Source: Salinimicrobium sediminilitoris (GTDB lineage Bacteria; Bacteroidota; Bacteroidia; Flavobacteriales; Flavobacteriaceae). Taken from it: a stretch of DNA of 64,000 bases. The notes under the pieces were generated by a model that made no database searches, had not been told where the DNA came from, and saw only the letters and a program-made list of their open reading frames with translations. The position numbers were made by a program, and so were the translations under genes. Every line of letters starts with the position of its first letter. Position 1 is the first letter of the stretch. The stretch spans positions 186,001 to 250,000 of the forward strand of contig NZ_JAIVCC010000013.1 of assembly GCF_020866905.1 (NCBI RefSeq), in the 5' to 3' direction. Below, in pieces: positions 42,692-54,766 of the stretch.

Positions 42692-44680
42692 ATGAAAAGA
42701 TCCCTAACATTTCTCATGTTTCTTATTTGCAACGCCGTGTTTGCACAGCAAAATGTGCTTACCCCTCAGGATGTTGCAAGAATAGAATATGTCATCAACA
42801 CTTCCATTTCGCCCGATGGGGAAAAGATCGTTTACCAGCATCTTAAACCCATGGCGCCCCAGGAAAAAAATGCACCCGCCGATGTTCATCTTTATCTGTA
42901 CGATAAGAAGAGTAATAGAACCATGCCTTTTATCACCGGCTACAGCGTTTCCAATGTAAAATTCAGGCCCCGACACAACAGCATCAGCTTTACTGCAAAG
43001 AAAGACGGGGATAAGTTCTCTTCCCTCTATGAAATAGGTTTAAATGGTGGTGAAGCTCAAAAAATTTACGAGTTCAATAATTCCATTACTCACTATGACT
43101 GGCATCCACAGGGAAGCAAATTACTGTTTGTATCTCATGAGCCAAAGGAAAGCCGCGACTCCCAGCTTCCATATCAACCGGAAGTTTATGAAGAAGGACT
43201 ACGCGAATCTACGCTTTATACAATAGATCTTTCCAGTCCTTCTCCTGCGTCATTGACTGTAGATGGACATGTTACCGGCGCCTGGTGGAGTCCAGACGGG
43301 CAAAAGATGGCGGTAAGTGCAGCACCATCCTCTTTGGTTGACGACTTTTATACGGGACAAAAGATATATATCCTTGATGCTGCTTCTCAAAATGTTTCTG
43401 CCCAGGTGGATCATAAGGCCAAGCTTGGGATACTTAAATGGAGCCCGGACAGTAAGAAGATTGCTTTCATTGCCGGAGAAGACCAACATGATCCAATAGA
43501 TGGAAGAATTTTTATAGTTGATGCAACGGGAGGAACACCCTCTAATCTTAATCCTACCTTTAAAGGTAAATTTGAAGACTTGGCGTGGAAAGACAATAAT
43601 ACCCTCACCTATTTAGCCAGTGAAGGAGTTTACAGCAGCATTGGAACTATAGGCCGTAACGGAAAAATGAACCAAATGTTCAGAGATGATAATCTGAGTA
43701 TTGCAGGTTTATCAATGGCCAAGAATGGATCAATGGCCCTGGTAGGTAGTACTGCCCGGCATCCGGGAGAATTATTCACTTTAGACGCAAAAGGTGCGAA
43801 CGCTAATCGCGTTACCAATTCCAATCCATGGCTGGAACAGGAAAAATTAGGAAAGCAGGAAGTGATCACCTACAAAGCTGCCGACGGAATGGAAATCGAG
43901 GGGATTCTTATTCACCCTGTTTCCGGTGAGGAAAAAACTCCTTTGATCACTGTCGTTCACGGCGGACCCGAAGCGCATTACGACAATGGTTGGCTTACCA
44001 ATTACAGCATGCCCGGTCAAATGGGTGCCGGGGAAGGTTACGCTGTATTCTACCCTAATTACCGTGGAAGTACCGGTCGCGGAGCCGAGTTTGCCAAGTC
44101 CAGCCAGGGAGATCCAGGCGGAAAAGAATTTGATGATATCATTGACGGGGTAGATTACCTTATAGAAAATAAAAATGTGGACAGAGACCGCGTGGGAGTG
44201 ACCGGTGGATCTTATGGGGGATATGCTACCGCATGGATGGCTACCCGCCATACCGAAAGATTTGCTGCAGGAGTAATGTCTGTGGGGATAAGTAACAACC
44301 TTTCAAAATGGGGAACAAGTGATATTCCTGAAGAAATGTTTCTTGTGCACAGCCGAAAAAGAATTTGGGATGATTACCAGTTTTTCCTGGAGCGAAGTCC
44401 TATTTTCTATGCAGATCAAGCCAAAACTCCTCTTTTGATCCTTCACGGAAAGGAAGACACTCGAGTTGATCCGGGTCAGTCATATGAACTTTACCGTCAT
44501 ATTAAAACCAGAACAGAAACTCCGGTGAGACTGGTTTTATATCCCGGTGAAGGCCATGGGAACAGAAAATCAACTGCACGATATGATTACAGCCTTCGAA
44601 TGATGCGGTGGTTCAACACATATTTAAAAGAGGGAAACCAGGAAATACCAAAGGTAGAAGTTAGCCCAGGGACAAAATAA
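42692..44680 (+). CDS. S9-family (prolyl-oligopeptidase type) secreted peptidase
   Basis: A 662-residue enzyme with a signal peptide ending V-F-A-Q. The N-terminal seven-bladed propeller (about 40-380) contains S-I-S-P-D-G-E-K-I-V, Y-D-W-H-P-Q-G-S-K-L and W-S-P-D-S-K-K-I-A-F. The alpha/beta hydrolase domain has the nucleophile Ser at about 506 in G-G-S-Y-G-G-Y, Asp at about 588 in G-K-E-D-T-R-V-D-P, and His at about 620 in G-E-G-H-G-N. This is the dipeptidyl-aminopeptidase/acylaminoacyl-peptidase group that degrades peptides in the periplasm. It ends in a strong terminator and stands alone. Confidence 0.93.
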   Translation: MKRSLTFLMFLICNAVFAQQNVLTPQDVARIEYVINTSISPDGEKIVYQHLKPMAPQEKNAPADVHLYLYDKKSNRTMPFITGYSVSNVKFRPRHNSISFTAKKDGDKFSSLYEIGLNGGEAQKIYEFNNSITHYDWHPQGSKLLFVSHEPKESRDSQLPYQPEVYEEGLRESTLYTIDLSSPSPASLTVDGHVTGAWWSPDGQKMAVSAAPSSLVDDFYTGQKIYILDAASQNVSAQVDHKAKLGILKWSPDSKKIAFIAGEDQHDPIDGRIFIVDATGGTPSNLNPTFKGKFEDLAWKDNNTLTYLASEGVYSSIGTIGRNGKMNQMFRDDNLSIAGLSMAKNGSMALVGSTARHPGELFTLDAKGANANRVTNSNPWLEQEKLGKQEVITYKAADGMEIEGILIHPVSGEEKTPLITVVHGGPEAHYDNGWLTNYSMPGQMGAGEGYAVFYPNYRGSTGRGAEFAKSSQGDPGGKEFDDIIDGVDYLIENKNVDRDRVGVTGGSYGGYATAWMATRHTERFAAGVMSVGISNNLSKWGTSDIPEEMFLVHSRKRIWDDYQFFLERSPIFYADQAKTPLLILHGKEDTRVDPGQSYELYRHIKTRTETPVRLVLYPGEGHGNRKSTARYDYSLRMMRWFNTYLKEGNQEIPKVEVSPGTK

Positions 44681-44705
44681 AAGTTATTTACCGTAGATCA
44701 TTAAG

Positions 44706-44744
44706 TAACCCCTGCAACTAAAAGTTTCAGGGGTTATTTTTTTT
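44706..44744 (+). terminator. Rho-independent terminator after the S9 peptidase gene
   Basis: A perfect 9-bp inverted repeat TAACCCCTG / CAGGGGTTA is followed by eight T (44737-44744). Confidence 0.88.
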
Positions 44745-44859
44745 GCTCACTTCCGGGGTGGTGTGAATTCAATTTGCAGATTAACCCCCAAAGAAAAAAT
44801 TCATGAAGATTTGATGTTCAGATCTTTCTTAGCTTTACAAAAACATCAAGATTAAAAAA

Positions 44860-45600
44860 ATGCCACAAATAACACCTCTTAAAAATAGCACTTTAATCAT
44901 CTTTTTTGGAGCAATGGCTCTGATTCTGCTGGGATCGGGAAAATCACAGAAAGATAAAATTCTCGTGTTCACCAAAACGCAGGGTTTTGTACATCAATCC
45001 ATTCCCGCTGGAAAGGCGGCGCTAATTAAATTAGGAGGAGAAGTGGGGTTTCAGGTTGATACTACCAGTGATTCTAATTTTTTTACTCCTGAAAACCTGA
45101 AGGAATATGATGCTGTGATTTTTTTAAACACTACGGGAGATGTTCTCAATATCCCTCAACAAACAGCCTTTGAAGAGTTCATTCGGGCTGGCGGAGGCTT
45201 TGTTGGAATTCATTCCGCAGCCGACACCGAATATGAATGGCCCTGGTATGGCAAATTGGTAGGTGGCTACTTCAAATCTCATCCTCATATTCAAAAAGCA
45301 GAAGTTCATGTTGTAAATCAAAGCCATCCTTCTACATCTCACCTGCCAAAAATATGGGAACGCGAGGACGAGTGGTACAACTACAAGAGTTTGAATCCCG
45401 AGATTCGGGTTCTTGCTACTCTGGACGAACAATCCTACGAAGGTGGAGAGAACGGAAATCATCATCCCATTGCCTGGTATCATGAGTACGATGGCGGCAG
45501 AGCTTTCTACACCGGTGGCGGTCACACTAATGAAGCCTATAAGGAACCCCTGTTTTTAGAACACATTATTAAAGGCATACTTTGGGCAGCGGAGAAGTAG
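44860..45600 (+). CDS. ThuA-like domain secreted protein
   Basis: A 246-residue protein with a hydrophobic N-terminal segment (I-I-F-F-G-A-M-A-L-I-L-L-G), probably a signal or anchor. The ThuA-like domain covers the rest: I-L-V-F-T-K-T-Q-G-F-V-H-Q, G-G-G-F-V-G-I-H-S-A-A-D-T and P-I-A-W-Y-H-E-Y-D-G-G-R-A-F-Y-T-G-G-G-H-T are its hallmarks. ThuA-like proteins have a glutamine-amidotransferase-like fold and occur with sugar-acid or glycan catabolism; here no polysaccharide locus is adjacent. It is convergent with katG across a bidirectional terminator. Confidence 0.88.
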   Translation: MPQITPLKNSTLIIFFGAMALILLGSGKSQKDKILVFTKTQGFVHQSIPAGKAALIKLGGEVGFQVDTTSDSNFFTPENLKEYDAVIFLNTTGDVLNIPQQTAFEEFIRAGGGFVGIHSAADTEYEWPWYGKLVGGYFKSHPHIQKAEVHVVNQSHPSTSHLPKIWEREDEWYNYKSLNPEIRVLATLDEQSYEGGENGNHHPIAWYHEYDGGRAFYTGGGHTNEAYKEPLFLEHIIKGILWAAEK

Positions 45601-45674
45601 ACAAGAGTGGTAGGACAGCCACAGCGATACCGGTTCATTTCCGAATAATATTCGTTATTGTTATTCATGAAAAA

Positions 45675-45698
45675 AGGCGATTTGTTCCCAAATCGCCT
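45675..45698. terminator. Bidirectional terminator between ThuA-like gene and katG
   Basis: AGGCGATTTG and CAAATCGCCT form a perfect 10-bp stem with a TTCC loop; A-rich on the left and T-rich on the right, so it can serve both converging genes. Confidence 0.85.
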
Positions 45699-45723
45699 CT
45701 TTCTAATAAACCGGTGACACAGA

Positions 45724-48228
<2,505 letters not shown>

Positions 48229-48244
48229 AATGATAAATATCATT
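48229..48244 (+). promoter_or_regulatory. FNR/CRP-like dyad upstream of the phosphoribosyltransferase gene
   Basis: AATGATAAATATCATT is a perfect 7-2-7 inverted repeat, 61 bp before ATG 48306. It contains ATGAT-N4-ATCAT, one base per half away from the FNR consensus. Confidence 0.65.
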
Positions 48245-48305
48245 AATTCATAATTTTAAAAGTCTTATATTCAGATAATTAAATCACACGAAGACTTTGT
48301 AAACT

Positions 48306-48953
48306 ATGTTCTACGATAGAAAAGAAGCGGGAGAATTACTGGCAGCTGCTCTAAAAAAGTTCCGGAATTTGGATCCGGTAATACTTGCTATTCCCAGAGG
48401 CGGAGTGCCGGTAGGTTATGAGGTGGCAAAAATATTAAAAGCTCCCCTGGATGTGGTCATTTCCAAAAAAATAGGCCATCCCATCGACCGGGAATATGCC
48501 ATTGGTGCCGTAGGGATGAGAGGTCATTCTCTTAATCATACCGCCGAGGGAATTCCTGAAGATTATTTATTAAACGAAATTTTAAGGGTCAAGAAGGACG
48601 TGAAGGAGAAGGACCACATGTACCACAAGACATTTCCCGGTATTAAACTTAAAGACAGATGGATCATTCTGGTGGATGACGGGGTGGCGACCGGCAGTAC
48701 TGTTTTAGTAACTGTAGATCTCCTGGCAAAGCAGTCTCCGGCAGGAATTATTGTAGCCGTCCCGGTGGCCCCTGCTAAAACTATCAGGAAAATGGAAGAC
48801 CACCCTTTAATAAATGAGGTGGTTTGTCTGGAAACTCCCGAATACTTTAGAGGTGTTAGCCAATTCTATGAAAATTTTGCTCCTGTAGAAGATTCAGAAG
48901 CCATTGATCTGCTCCGGCGAGCCAGCGCAACTGAACGAACCAATAAAATATAA
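48306..48953 (+). CDS. Phosphoribosyltransferase family protein
   Basis: A 215-residue type I phosphoribosyltransferase fold. The PRPP-binding motif I-I-L-V-D-D-G-V-A-T-G-S-T lies at about 121-133. The N-terminus M-F-Y-D-R-K-E-A-G and P-R-G-G-V-P-V-G-Y-E-V-A match the stress-linked group often found with Usp and PEP-synthase genes. The base or ligand is unknown. The SDR gene starts 5 bp after its stop, so the two are co-transcribed, and the FNR-like dyad upstream is a likely control site. Confidence 0.85.
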   Translation: MFYDRKEAGELLAAALKKFRNLDPVILAIPRGGVPVGYEVAKILKAPLDVVISKKIGHPIDREYAIGAVGMRGHSLNHTAEGIPEDYLLNEILRVKKDVKEKDHMYHKTFPGIKLKDRWIILVDDGVATGSTVLVTVDLLAKQSPAGIIVAVPVAPAKTIRKMEDHPLINEVVCLETPEYFRGVSQFYENFAPVEDSEAIDLLRRASATERTNKI

Positions 48954-48958
48954 AAAAA

Positions 48959-49720
48959 ATGGAAAAACTTAAGGATAAGGTTTGTGTCGTAACCGGGGCG
49001 GCCGGTGGAATTGGAAAAGCTACAGCTGAACTGTTTCTTTCGCATGGGGCAAAGGTGATGTTGGTAGATCTCACTGAAGATGACCTTCGGAACGTTACCC
49101 AAAGCATGAATAAGGAACGAACAGCCACCTTCGCAGCCGATGTTTCAAAGCTCGCAGATAACAAGGCTATTACTGAAGCTACCCTGTCGAAATTCGGCAG
49201 GATTGACATTGCTTTCTTAAATGCGGGTATAGAAGGTAAATTCTTTCCAATATCCCAATATCCCGAAGATGTCTTTGACAGAGTAATCGCAGTCAATTTA
49301 AAAGGTGTGTGGTTGGGGTGTCAACAATTAATTCCAAAAATGAGCCAGGGAGGGAGTGTCATTATCACCTCTTCTGTAGCAGGCCTCAAAGGGTTTGCTC
49401 ATTTAGGTGCCTATGTTGCGAGCAAACATGCAGTGGTAGGAATTATGAAAACGGCTGCCCTGGAATTTGCAGATAAAGGAATAAGAGTTAACTCCATACA
49501 TCCGGGACCTGTGAATAACCGAATGATGCATTCTATTGAAGAACAAATACACCCCGAACAACCTGCAGATTCCCGTAAAGATTTCGAGGCCAATATTCCT
49601 TTTGTACGCTATGCAGAAAATTCTGAGATAGCCGATCTTGCCCTCTTTCTTGCCAGCGATGACAGCAAATACATGACCGGTACCACCCAGGTAATTGACG
49701 GCGGAATGATCATTAAGTAA
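48959..49720 (+). CDS. Short-chain dehydrogenase/reductase
   Basis: A 253-residue classical SDR. The cofactor motif T-G-A-A-G-G-I-G is at 12-19, N-A-G at about 89, the catalytic Ser in I-I-T-S-S-V-A-G, and Tyr at about 152 with Lys in Y-V-A-S-K. D-L-T after strand 2 suggests NAD preference. The substrate is unknown. It is the second gene of the phosphoribosyltransferase unit, 5 bp downstream, and ends in a terminator shared with ppsA. Confidence 0.9.
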   Translation: MEKLKDKVCVVTGAAGGIGKATAELFLSHGAKVMLVDLTEDDLRNVTQSMNKERTATFAADVSKLADNKAITEATLSKFGRIDIAFLNAGIEGKFFPISQYPEDVFDRVIAVNLKGVWLGCQQLIPKMSQGGSVIITSSVAGLKGFAHLGAYVASKHAVVGIMKTAALEFADKGIRVNSIHPGPVNNRMMHSIEEQIHPEQPADSRKDFEANIPFVRYAENSEIADLALFLASDDSKYMTGTTQVIDGGMIIK

Positions 49721-49724
49721 AAAA

Positions 49725-49759
49725 TTACTCCCGGCTGCATTAAATGACGCCGGGAGTAA
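49725..49759. terminator. Bidirectional terminator between the SDR gene and ppsA
   Basis: A perfect 11-bp inverted repeat TTACTCCCGGC / GCCGGGAGTAA with a 13-nt loop lies between converging genes. A T run follows on the minus strand, serving ppsA best. Confidence 0.85.
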
Positions 49760-49813
49760 CTTTAGTACCTGAAATCCTGTACCACTCCTGAAGTGATCTA
49801 GAAGTGGCACAGA

Positions 49814-52201
49814 TCAAACCACGGGTTCCTCTTTTTCTTCTTCAGCGTTTTTAATATTCTTGATCCCTTTTATAAGAGCATCAGGATTGAATGAAATACT
49901 GTTTATTCCTGCCTTTACAAGGAAGGATGCGAATTCAGGAAAATCACTGGGAGCTTGTCCGCACAAGCCTATTTTTTTCCCGGTTTTATTGGCTTTTTCA
50001 ATGGCAAGGGAGATCATCTTTTTGGGAGCGGGATTATTTTCATCAAAAAGGGAGCTAATTAACTGCGAATCCCTGTCTATCCCAAGAGTAAGTTGGGTAA
50101 GGTCATTGGATCCAATTGAAAATCCGTCAAATACCCTGGCAAATTCTTCCAATAGGAGCACATTACTTGGTATTTCTACCATGACATAGATCTCGCAGCC
50201 GTTCTCTCCGCGTTTCAATCCATTTTCGGCCATGAGGTTGACTACTTTTTCACCCTCTTCTACGGTTCGGCAAAATGGGATCATTAATTTGACATTTTCG
50301 AGACCCATCTCTTCCCTTACCTTTTTCAGCGCTCTGCATTCCAGCAGAAATCCCTGCCGGTACAGGTCGTGGTAATACCGGGAGGCTCCCCTAAAGCCCA
50401 GCATCGGGTTTTCTTCTTCAGGCTCAAATTGTTTACCCCCAATAAGATTTGCATACTCATTTGTTTTAAAGTCACTCATTCGCACAATCACCTCTTTAGG
50501 ATAGAAAGCAGCTGCAATGGTGGCAATACCCTGGGACAATTGATCGACAAAATATTCTTCTTTTTGCGGGTAATTCCTGGTGAGGTGACTAATCTCTTTT
50601 TTAGCCTCTTCATTTTTTAATTCATCAAATTTTATTAGGGCCATCGGGTGTACCTTAACCATGTGGGTGATAATGAATTCCATTCTAAGAAGGCCTACAC
50701 CGTTGTTAGGATAAAAAGAGAGCTGAAATGCCCTTTCCGGATCTGCAAGAATAAGCTTGGCCTCTGTAGTAGGCATTTTGATCTCTCCAAAGTCGATCTC
50801 CTGTGTTTCAAATTTAAGCTCTCCCTGATAAATAAATCCGGTTTGCCCTTCCACACAAGACACGGTGATTATTTCCCCATCCTTGATGTTGCCAGTAGCA
50901 GCACCCGAACCTACCACTGCAGGAACACCGAGTTCCCGTGCAACTATGGCAGCATGACTTGTACGTCCCCCACGATCTGTCACAACCCCGGCAACCTTTT
51001 TGAGCAGTGGATCCCAGTCGGGACTTGTGGTTTGGGTAACCAGGATATCCCCTTTCTGAAGTTTATCTGCCTCGCGGGGTGACTCGAGAATTCGGGCAGG
51101 TCCCACCGCGATCTTGGAACCAATAGCATTTCCTTTAGCCAGAACCTTACCTTTCTCCAGAAGCTTATATTGCAGCTGAAGTTCTTCTTTTACTGAAGTA
51201 TGGACTGTTTCTGGCCTTGCCTGAATTATAAAGAGCTCATTGGTGATTCCGTCTTTAGCCCATTCAATATCCATAGGCTTTCCGTAATGCTCTTCTATTT
51301 CCAGGGCCCACTTGGCAAGGGCCAGTATTTCTTTGTCATTCAATACGAACTGGTCCTGCTTTTTAGATTCGGTATCCATATTCATTGTTGAGGCATGCCC
51401 GTTTGAACCGGAATAGACCATAGTTTTCTCCTTAGCCCCAAGTTTTTTCTGAATAATCGCCATCTTTTCTTTTACAAGAGCCGGCTTAAAAACATAGAAT
51501 TCATCAGGGTTTACCGTTCCCTGCACAATGTTTTCGCCAAGTCCCCACACTCCGGCCAAATGGATCACATCTTTAAAACCACTTTCAGGATCAATAGTGA
51601 AGCCAACCCCCGAACTGCCGCGGTCTGACCGCACCATTTTTTGAACCCCAACAGAAAGGGCAACTTCCCGGTGCTCGAATCCCTGGTCTTCCCTGTATTT
51701 TATCGCCCTGTCTGTATAGAGAGAAGCAAAGCAGTTCTTTACAGATTTTAGCAATGCCTCTTCCCCGGAAATATTGAGAAAAGAATCATGTTGACCGGCG
51801 AAACTTGCCTGTGGAAGGTCTTCGGCCGTAGCACTGCTCCTCACAGCAACCTCAATATGCTTTTCTCCACTCAGATCTTTATAGGCCTGTATTATTGCCT
51901 GCTCGAGATCTTCGGAAAAATTACCACCCAAAATAAGCTGCCTTGCCTCTTCCCCTATCTTATTCAGGTTGGAATAATCTGGCCGCTTCAGGTCCTTCAG
52001 AAGCTTTTCCAGTTTTTGATCGAGCTCATTTTCCTTAAGATAACTTCTAAAGGCTTCGGCCGTAGTGGCAAAACCATCGGGAATCCTTACCCCATGTGAG
52101 GCCAGATCGGTAAACATTTCCCCCAGGGAAGCATTTTTTCCACCCACCAGAGGAACATCCTTCATTCCAATTTCTCTAAACTTCCGTATATACTTATCCA
52201 T
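49814..52201 (-). CDS. ppsA: Phosphoenolpyruvate synthase
   Basis: A 795-residue enzyme making PEP from pyruvate and ATP, with AMP and phosphate as products, needed for gluconeogenesis from three-carbon compounds. ATG 52201 was chosen because it starts M-D-K-Y-I-R-K-F directly before the conserved V-P-L-V-G-G-K-N-A-S-L-G-E-M; an upstream in-frame extension is not conserved-looking and overlaps another gene. The catalytic swivelling His is in G-G-R-T-S-H-A-A-I-V-A-R-E at about 417, and the C-terminal PEP-binding domain has L-C-G-Q-A-P-S. The upstream membrane-protein gene is 20 bp away, on the same strand, behind an FNR-like dyad. Confidence 0.95.
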   Translation of the reverse strand: MDKYIRKFREIGMKDVPLVGGKNASLGEMFTDLASHGVRIPDGFATTAEAFRSYLKENELDQKLEKLLKDLKRPDYSNLNKIGEEARQLILGGNFSEDLEQAIIQAYKDLSGEKHIEVAVRSSATAEDLPQASFAGQHDSFLNISGEEALLKSVKNCFASLYTDRAIKYREDQGFEHREVALSVGVQKMVRSDRGSSGVGFTIDPESGFKDVIHLAGVWGLGENIVQGTVNPDEFYVFKPALVKEKMAIIQKKLGAKEKTMVYSGSNGHASTMNMDTESKKQDQFVLNDKEILALAKWALEIEEHYGKPMDIEWAKDGITNELFIIQARPETVHTSVKEELQLQYKLLEKGKVLAKGNAIGSKIAVGPARILESPREADKLQKGDILVTQTTSPDWDPLLKKVAGVVTDRGGRTSHAAIVARELGVPAVVGSGAATGNIKDGEIITVSCVEGQTGFIYQGELKFETQEIDFGEIKMPTTEAKLILADPERAFQLSFYPNNGVGLLRMEFIITHMVKVHPMALIKFDELKNEEAKKEISHLTRNYPQKEEYFVDQLSQGIATIAAAFYPKEVIVRMSDFKTNEYANLIGGKQFEPEEENPMLGFRGASRYYHDLYRQGFLLECRALKKVREEMGLENVKLMIPFCRTVEEGEKVVNLMAENGLKRGENGCEIYVMVEIPSNVLLLEEFARVFDGFSIGSNDLTQLTLGIDRDSQLISSLFDENNPAPKKMISLAIEKANKTGKKIGLCGQAPSDFPEFASFLVKAGINSISFNPDALIKGIKNIKNAEEEKEEPVV

Positions 52202-52221
52202 GACAGGTAATTTTTTTTCAG

Positions 52222-52608
52222 TTAATATTGAACGATTTGGTATCCCATATTCAGCAGAAATATACCCAGCAGAAACAGGAGAAAATAAATGGTCTGAACC
52301 AGTTTTACATTCAGCACTTGCAGTTTTTGGGTAGTGGGAGCCGGAAAAACAAACAGCCCCAGTCCCAAAAAAAGTGAGGCCCATCCCAGCAGCGTGATAA
52401 TAAACCGCCAGTCGGGCTGCCAGATGTTGTGGAACAGAATATTTAATAATCCCACAACTATAGCAATGAAGGCTGCAAGGATCTGAAATTTTTGATCTTT
52501 AAGATCATCAAATATTTGTTTGATCCTCACCGGGTTGAAGCTCAGGATAAAAAAGAATATCAACAGGTACCAACCCCAGAATTTCGCCAGGAATAGTGAA
52601 ATTTCCAT
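52222..52608 (-). CDS. Small membrane protein co-transcribed with ppsA
   Basis: A 128-residue protein with four hydrophobic segments (about 8-25, 41-60, 67-87, 103-123), no signal peptide and no recognised family. It begins M-E-I-S-L-F-L-A-K-F-W-G-W-Y and lies 20 bp upstream of ppsA on the same strand, so it probably shares its promoter and FNR-like site. A role in energy or redox state is inference from position only. Confidence 0.7.
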   Translation of the reverse strand: MEISLFLAKFWGWYLLIFFFILSFNPVRIKQIFDDLKDQKFQILAAFIAIVVGLLNILFHNIWQPDWRFIITLLGWASLFLGLGLFVFPAPTTQKLQVLNVKLVQTIYFLLFLLGIFLLNMGYQIVQY

Positions 52609-52658
52609 TTTCTAAATATTTAGATTATCTGAATTTACCAACTGTAACCGTCTTATTC

Positions 52659-52674
52659 AATGACATTTATCATT
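52659..52674 (-). promoter_or_regulatory. FNR/CRP-like dyad upstream of the membrane protein-ppsA unit
   Basis: On the minus strand the site reads AATGATAAATGTCATT, an imperfect version of the sites at 40269 and 48229, 50 bp before the ATG at 52608. Orientation and distance match the other two. Confidence 0.55.
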
Positions 52675-53015
52675 GAGCTCAAGTTTGTAGAAAATTAATT
52701 CATAAGACTGTAGGAGATATAACCGCCAAAGTTTCATGGCAGTCAATTTTGCCAGACCCGACATGAAGACTTTTTTGAAGAATTATTATTGGACCGCCGG
52801 AAAGGGATATTTCAGCTGTGAATTGTGACCTCATCGAAGATAAAGCCAATGTGATAGATAGGCTTGAATGAAGTAAAAAACCGGCACCTTTCAGTTTGCA
52901 TTTATTTGAAACCGAAGAGGAATATAACTGAACAAAAATAAAATCTGGTTCCAGGAAAACCGCCAGAGGTCCAGTGCTTCAACATAAAAGCCTCTTCGCT
53001 ATCCCCTTTCTCTTC
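52675..53015. other. Intergenic region without visible gene
   Basis: No start-to-stop frame with protein-like composition is seen, and no repeats apart from the FNR-like site at its left border. It looks like decayed sequence. Confidence 0.4.
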
Positions 53016-53618
53016 TTAATCATGCTTCATTTGCAGCTTTGGATCAATTACAAAAGTCCTGGGAGTTTCCTCATTAATCCTTATCATGATATTATAATAT
53101 TCCAGCCCGTTTACCTTTTTATTTTTGATCTTTCCCATGACAATTCCGTCTTTATTAGGATCGCGGAAAACCCCGTCCAGAATTTCTGCACCGCCCTCTG
53201 GTTTTCTAAAGATCCCCAGCACATCTACCGTAGTTTCTAATTGAGGATCTAAAGCTTCTGCACTCCAGAATATTTTCATGTTCTTTTCAACCAAAGCAAC
53301 ATGATCTGAGGGTAAAACGCCTTCTGAGGAACCCGATCTGTCATCAGATATTTTTACAAATTCTTCTACTGTCTCTTCCGTAATATTTTCGGTATCCACT
53401 GTGAGCAGGACATTAGTATCCTTTGTAGCCTCCACTGGAAGAATTTCAGAATTCATTGCCAAAATATCTTCGGAAGAATTCTGCAACAGGCTCATTTCCC
53501 CTGAAGCTACCTGCTCAGGATCACCCTGAGTTTTGCTTTCATTACAGGAGAAAGTTCCAAAGCTGAGACATAAAACTAAGAAGACGGGTAAAATCTGGAT
53601 GGTCGGTTTCTTTCTCAT
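53016..53618 (-). CDS. Lipoprotein of unknown function
   Basis: A 200-residue protein with a signal peptide ending F-G-T-F-S-C, so it is a lipoprotein with Cys at about 25. The next 80 residues are acidic and Ser/Thr-rich, a probable linker. The C-terminal part has K-N-M-K-I-F-W-S-A-E-A and Y-Y-N-I-M-I-R-I-N-E-E-T-P-R-T-F-V-I-D-P-K-L. No family is recognised. It is the only gene on this strand for several hundred bases on both sides. Confidence 0.7.
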   Translation of the reverse strand: MRKKPTIQILPVFLVLCLSFGTFSCNESKTQGDPEQVASGEMSLLQNSSEDILAMNSEILPVEATKDTNVLLTVDTENITEETVEEFVKISDDRSGSSEGVLPSDHVALVEKNMKIFWSAEALDPQLETTVDVLGIFRKPEGGAEILDGVFRDPNKDGIVMGKIKNKKVNGLEYYNIMIRINEETPRTFVIDPKLQMKHD

Positions 53619-53898
53619 AACTTTCTATATAATCAGTTAAGTTATGATTTTCAAGGATTTAAAAATTAAAACAGATGATTTTTTAACATTTTTGAAGAGA
53701 AAATTTTAATCCGCTGAAACTCCCGATGACTATTTCCCTGCACCACAAAATAAATTTTGAGTGCCATTTCAAAGACGTGCATGGAACCTGTAGTGAGGTC
53801 GGGAATGGCCAATGGATGGGGTTTTAAAACAACCGCCACCCCCTGCCCCCATTCTTAGGCCGGGGATATTTTAGCTTCCTGTTGATCTACCGTCAAAA
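53619..53898. other. Intergenic region without visible gene
   Basis: No gene, terminator-type hairpin or repeat was recognised between the two minus-strand genes for secreted proteins. Confidence 0.4.
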
Positions 53899-54660
53899 CT
53901 AATTCACAATAAAATTTGTTCTGTCCAGACCGGTATTTCCACTAACAGGATCAAAAGCGTAGATAAGCAGTTCATAAAGTCCCTTTTCGAGTGTAGTTTC
54001 TGCAGTAAATGTGCTGGGCTTATCTCCTGCCTTGAGTTCCAGTTCACTCACCTTTGTTCCTTCGCGGCTTAGGATAGCCTTAACTTCATATTTTTCGGCA
54101 TCCCATATTCCGCCGGGCGTGACCGGGCAACCGCACATCATTACAACATTTGCTTTTATTATTATGGTACTCTCTTCACTAATTCGCTCATGAGTTTGAG
54201 GGGAAAGTATATCCACAACAAATCCCGGCACCTCCAGGATCAATCCGTCGCCGGTAATATCTTTCCCGGGTATCAACCACAGCTGGGTGCTGCTCATTAC
54301 CCTTGCCTGCTTCTTATTGTATGGGGCATGTGCTTCCACGGTCACAAACACCGGTTCTTCAAGATCCAGTGTGGCCAGGAATCCTGCCGTATTTTCATCG
54401 GTAAGTCTTTGGTTACGGCTATGGGCCTGCTTCATGATAAGCTCTGTGTCTCCAGTACTTCCACTCGTTTTTCCGCTGGCCAGCACTTCTCCTGTTTCAG
54501 CATTTTTGATGAGGACCATGGCTCCCCCAATAGAACTGCCAATAAATTTGGCGTCTTTCGACTTAACCCTTACCATCACTTCCGTTTCCTGTGCCTCTAG
54601 TGCGGGTGTCATTGTGATCATTCCCAGCACGACAACAATACTTATATACCAGTTTTTCAT
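53899..54660 (-). CDS. Secreted protein of unknown function (beta-rich)
   Basis: A 253-residue protein. ATG 54660 was chosen because it starts a clean signal peptide (M-K-N-W-Y-I-S-I-V-V-V-L-G-M, cleavage after A-L-E-A-Q); the 16-residue upstream extension is charged and not signal-like. The mature protein carries repeated beta-sandwich-like segments (M-V-R-V-K-S-K-D-A, G-D-T-E-L-I-M-K, S-T-I-I-I-K-A-N-V) and ends Y-A-F-D-P-V-S-G-N-T-G, like an extracellular sensor or adhesin domain. I do not recognise the family. Confidence 0.65.
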   Translation of the reverse strand: MKNWYISIVVVLGMITMTPALEAQETEVMVRVKSKDAKFIGSSIGGAMVLIKNAETGEVLASGKTSGSTGDTELIMKQAHSRNQRLTDENTAGFLATLDLEEPVFVTVEAHAPYNKKQARVMSSTQLWLIPGKDITGDGLILEVPGFVVDILSPQTHERISEESTIIIKANVVMMCGCPVTPGGIWDAEKYEVKAILSREGTKVSELELKAGDKPSTFTAETTLEKGLYELLIYAFDPVSGNTGLDRTNFIVN

Positions 54661-54766
54661 CTTTCTTTTTTTTGATTTTACTAATTTACGTCTCTCGCGG
54701 GAAACCAAAAAGTCCCGGAGAGATTTTCAGAAGGAAGACTTTTTTATACCGGGAGCAAATTCAATT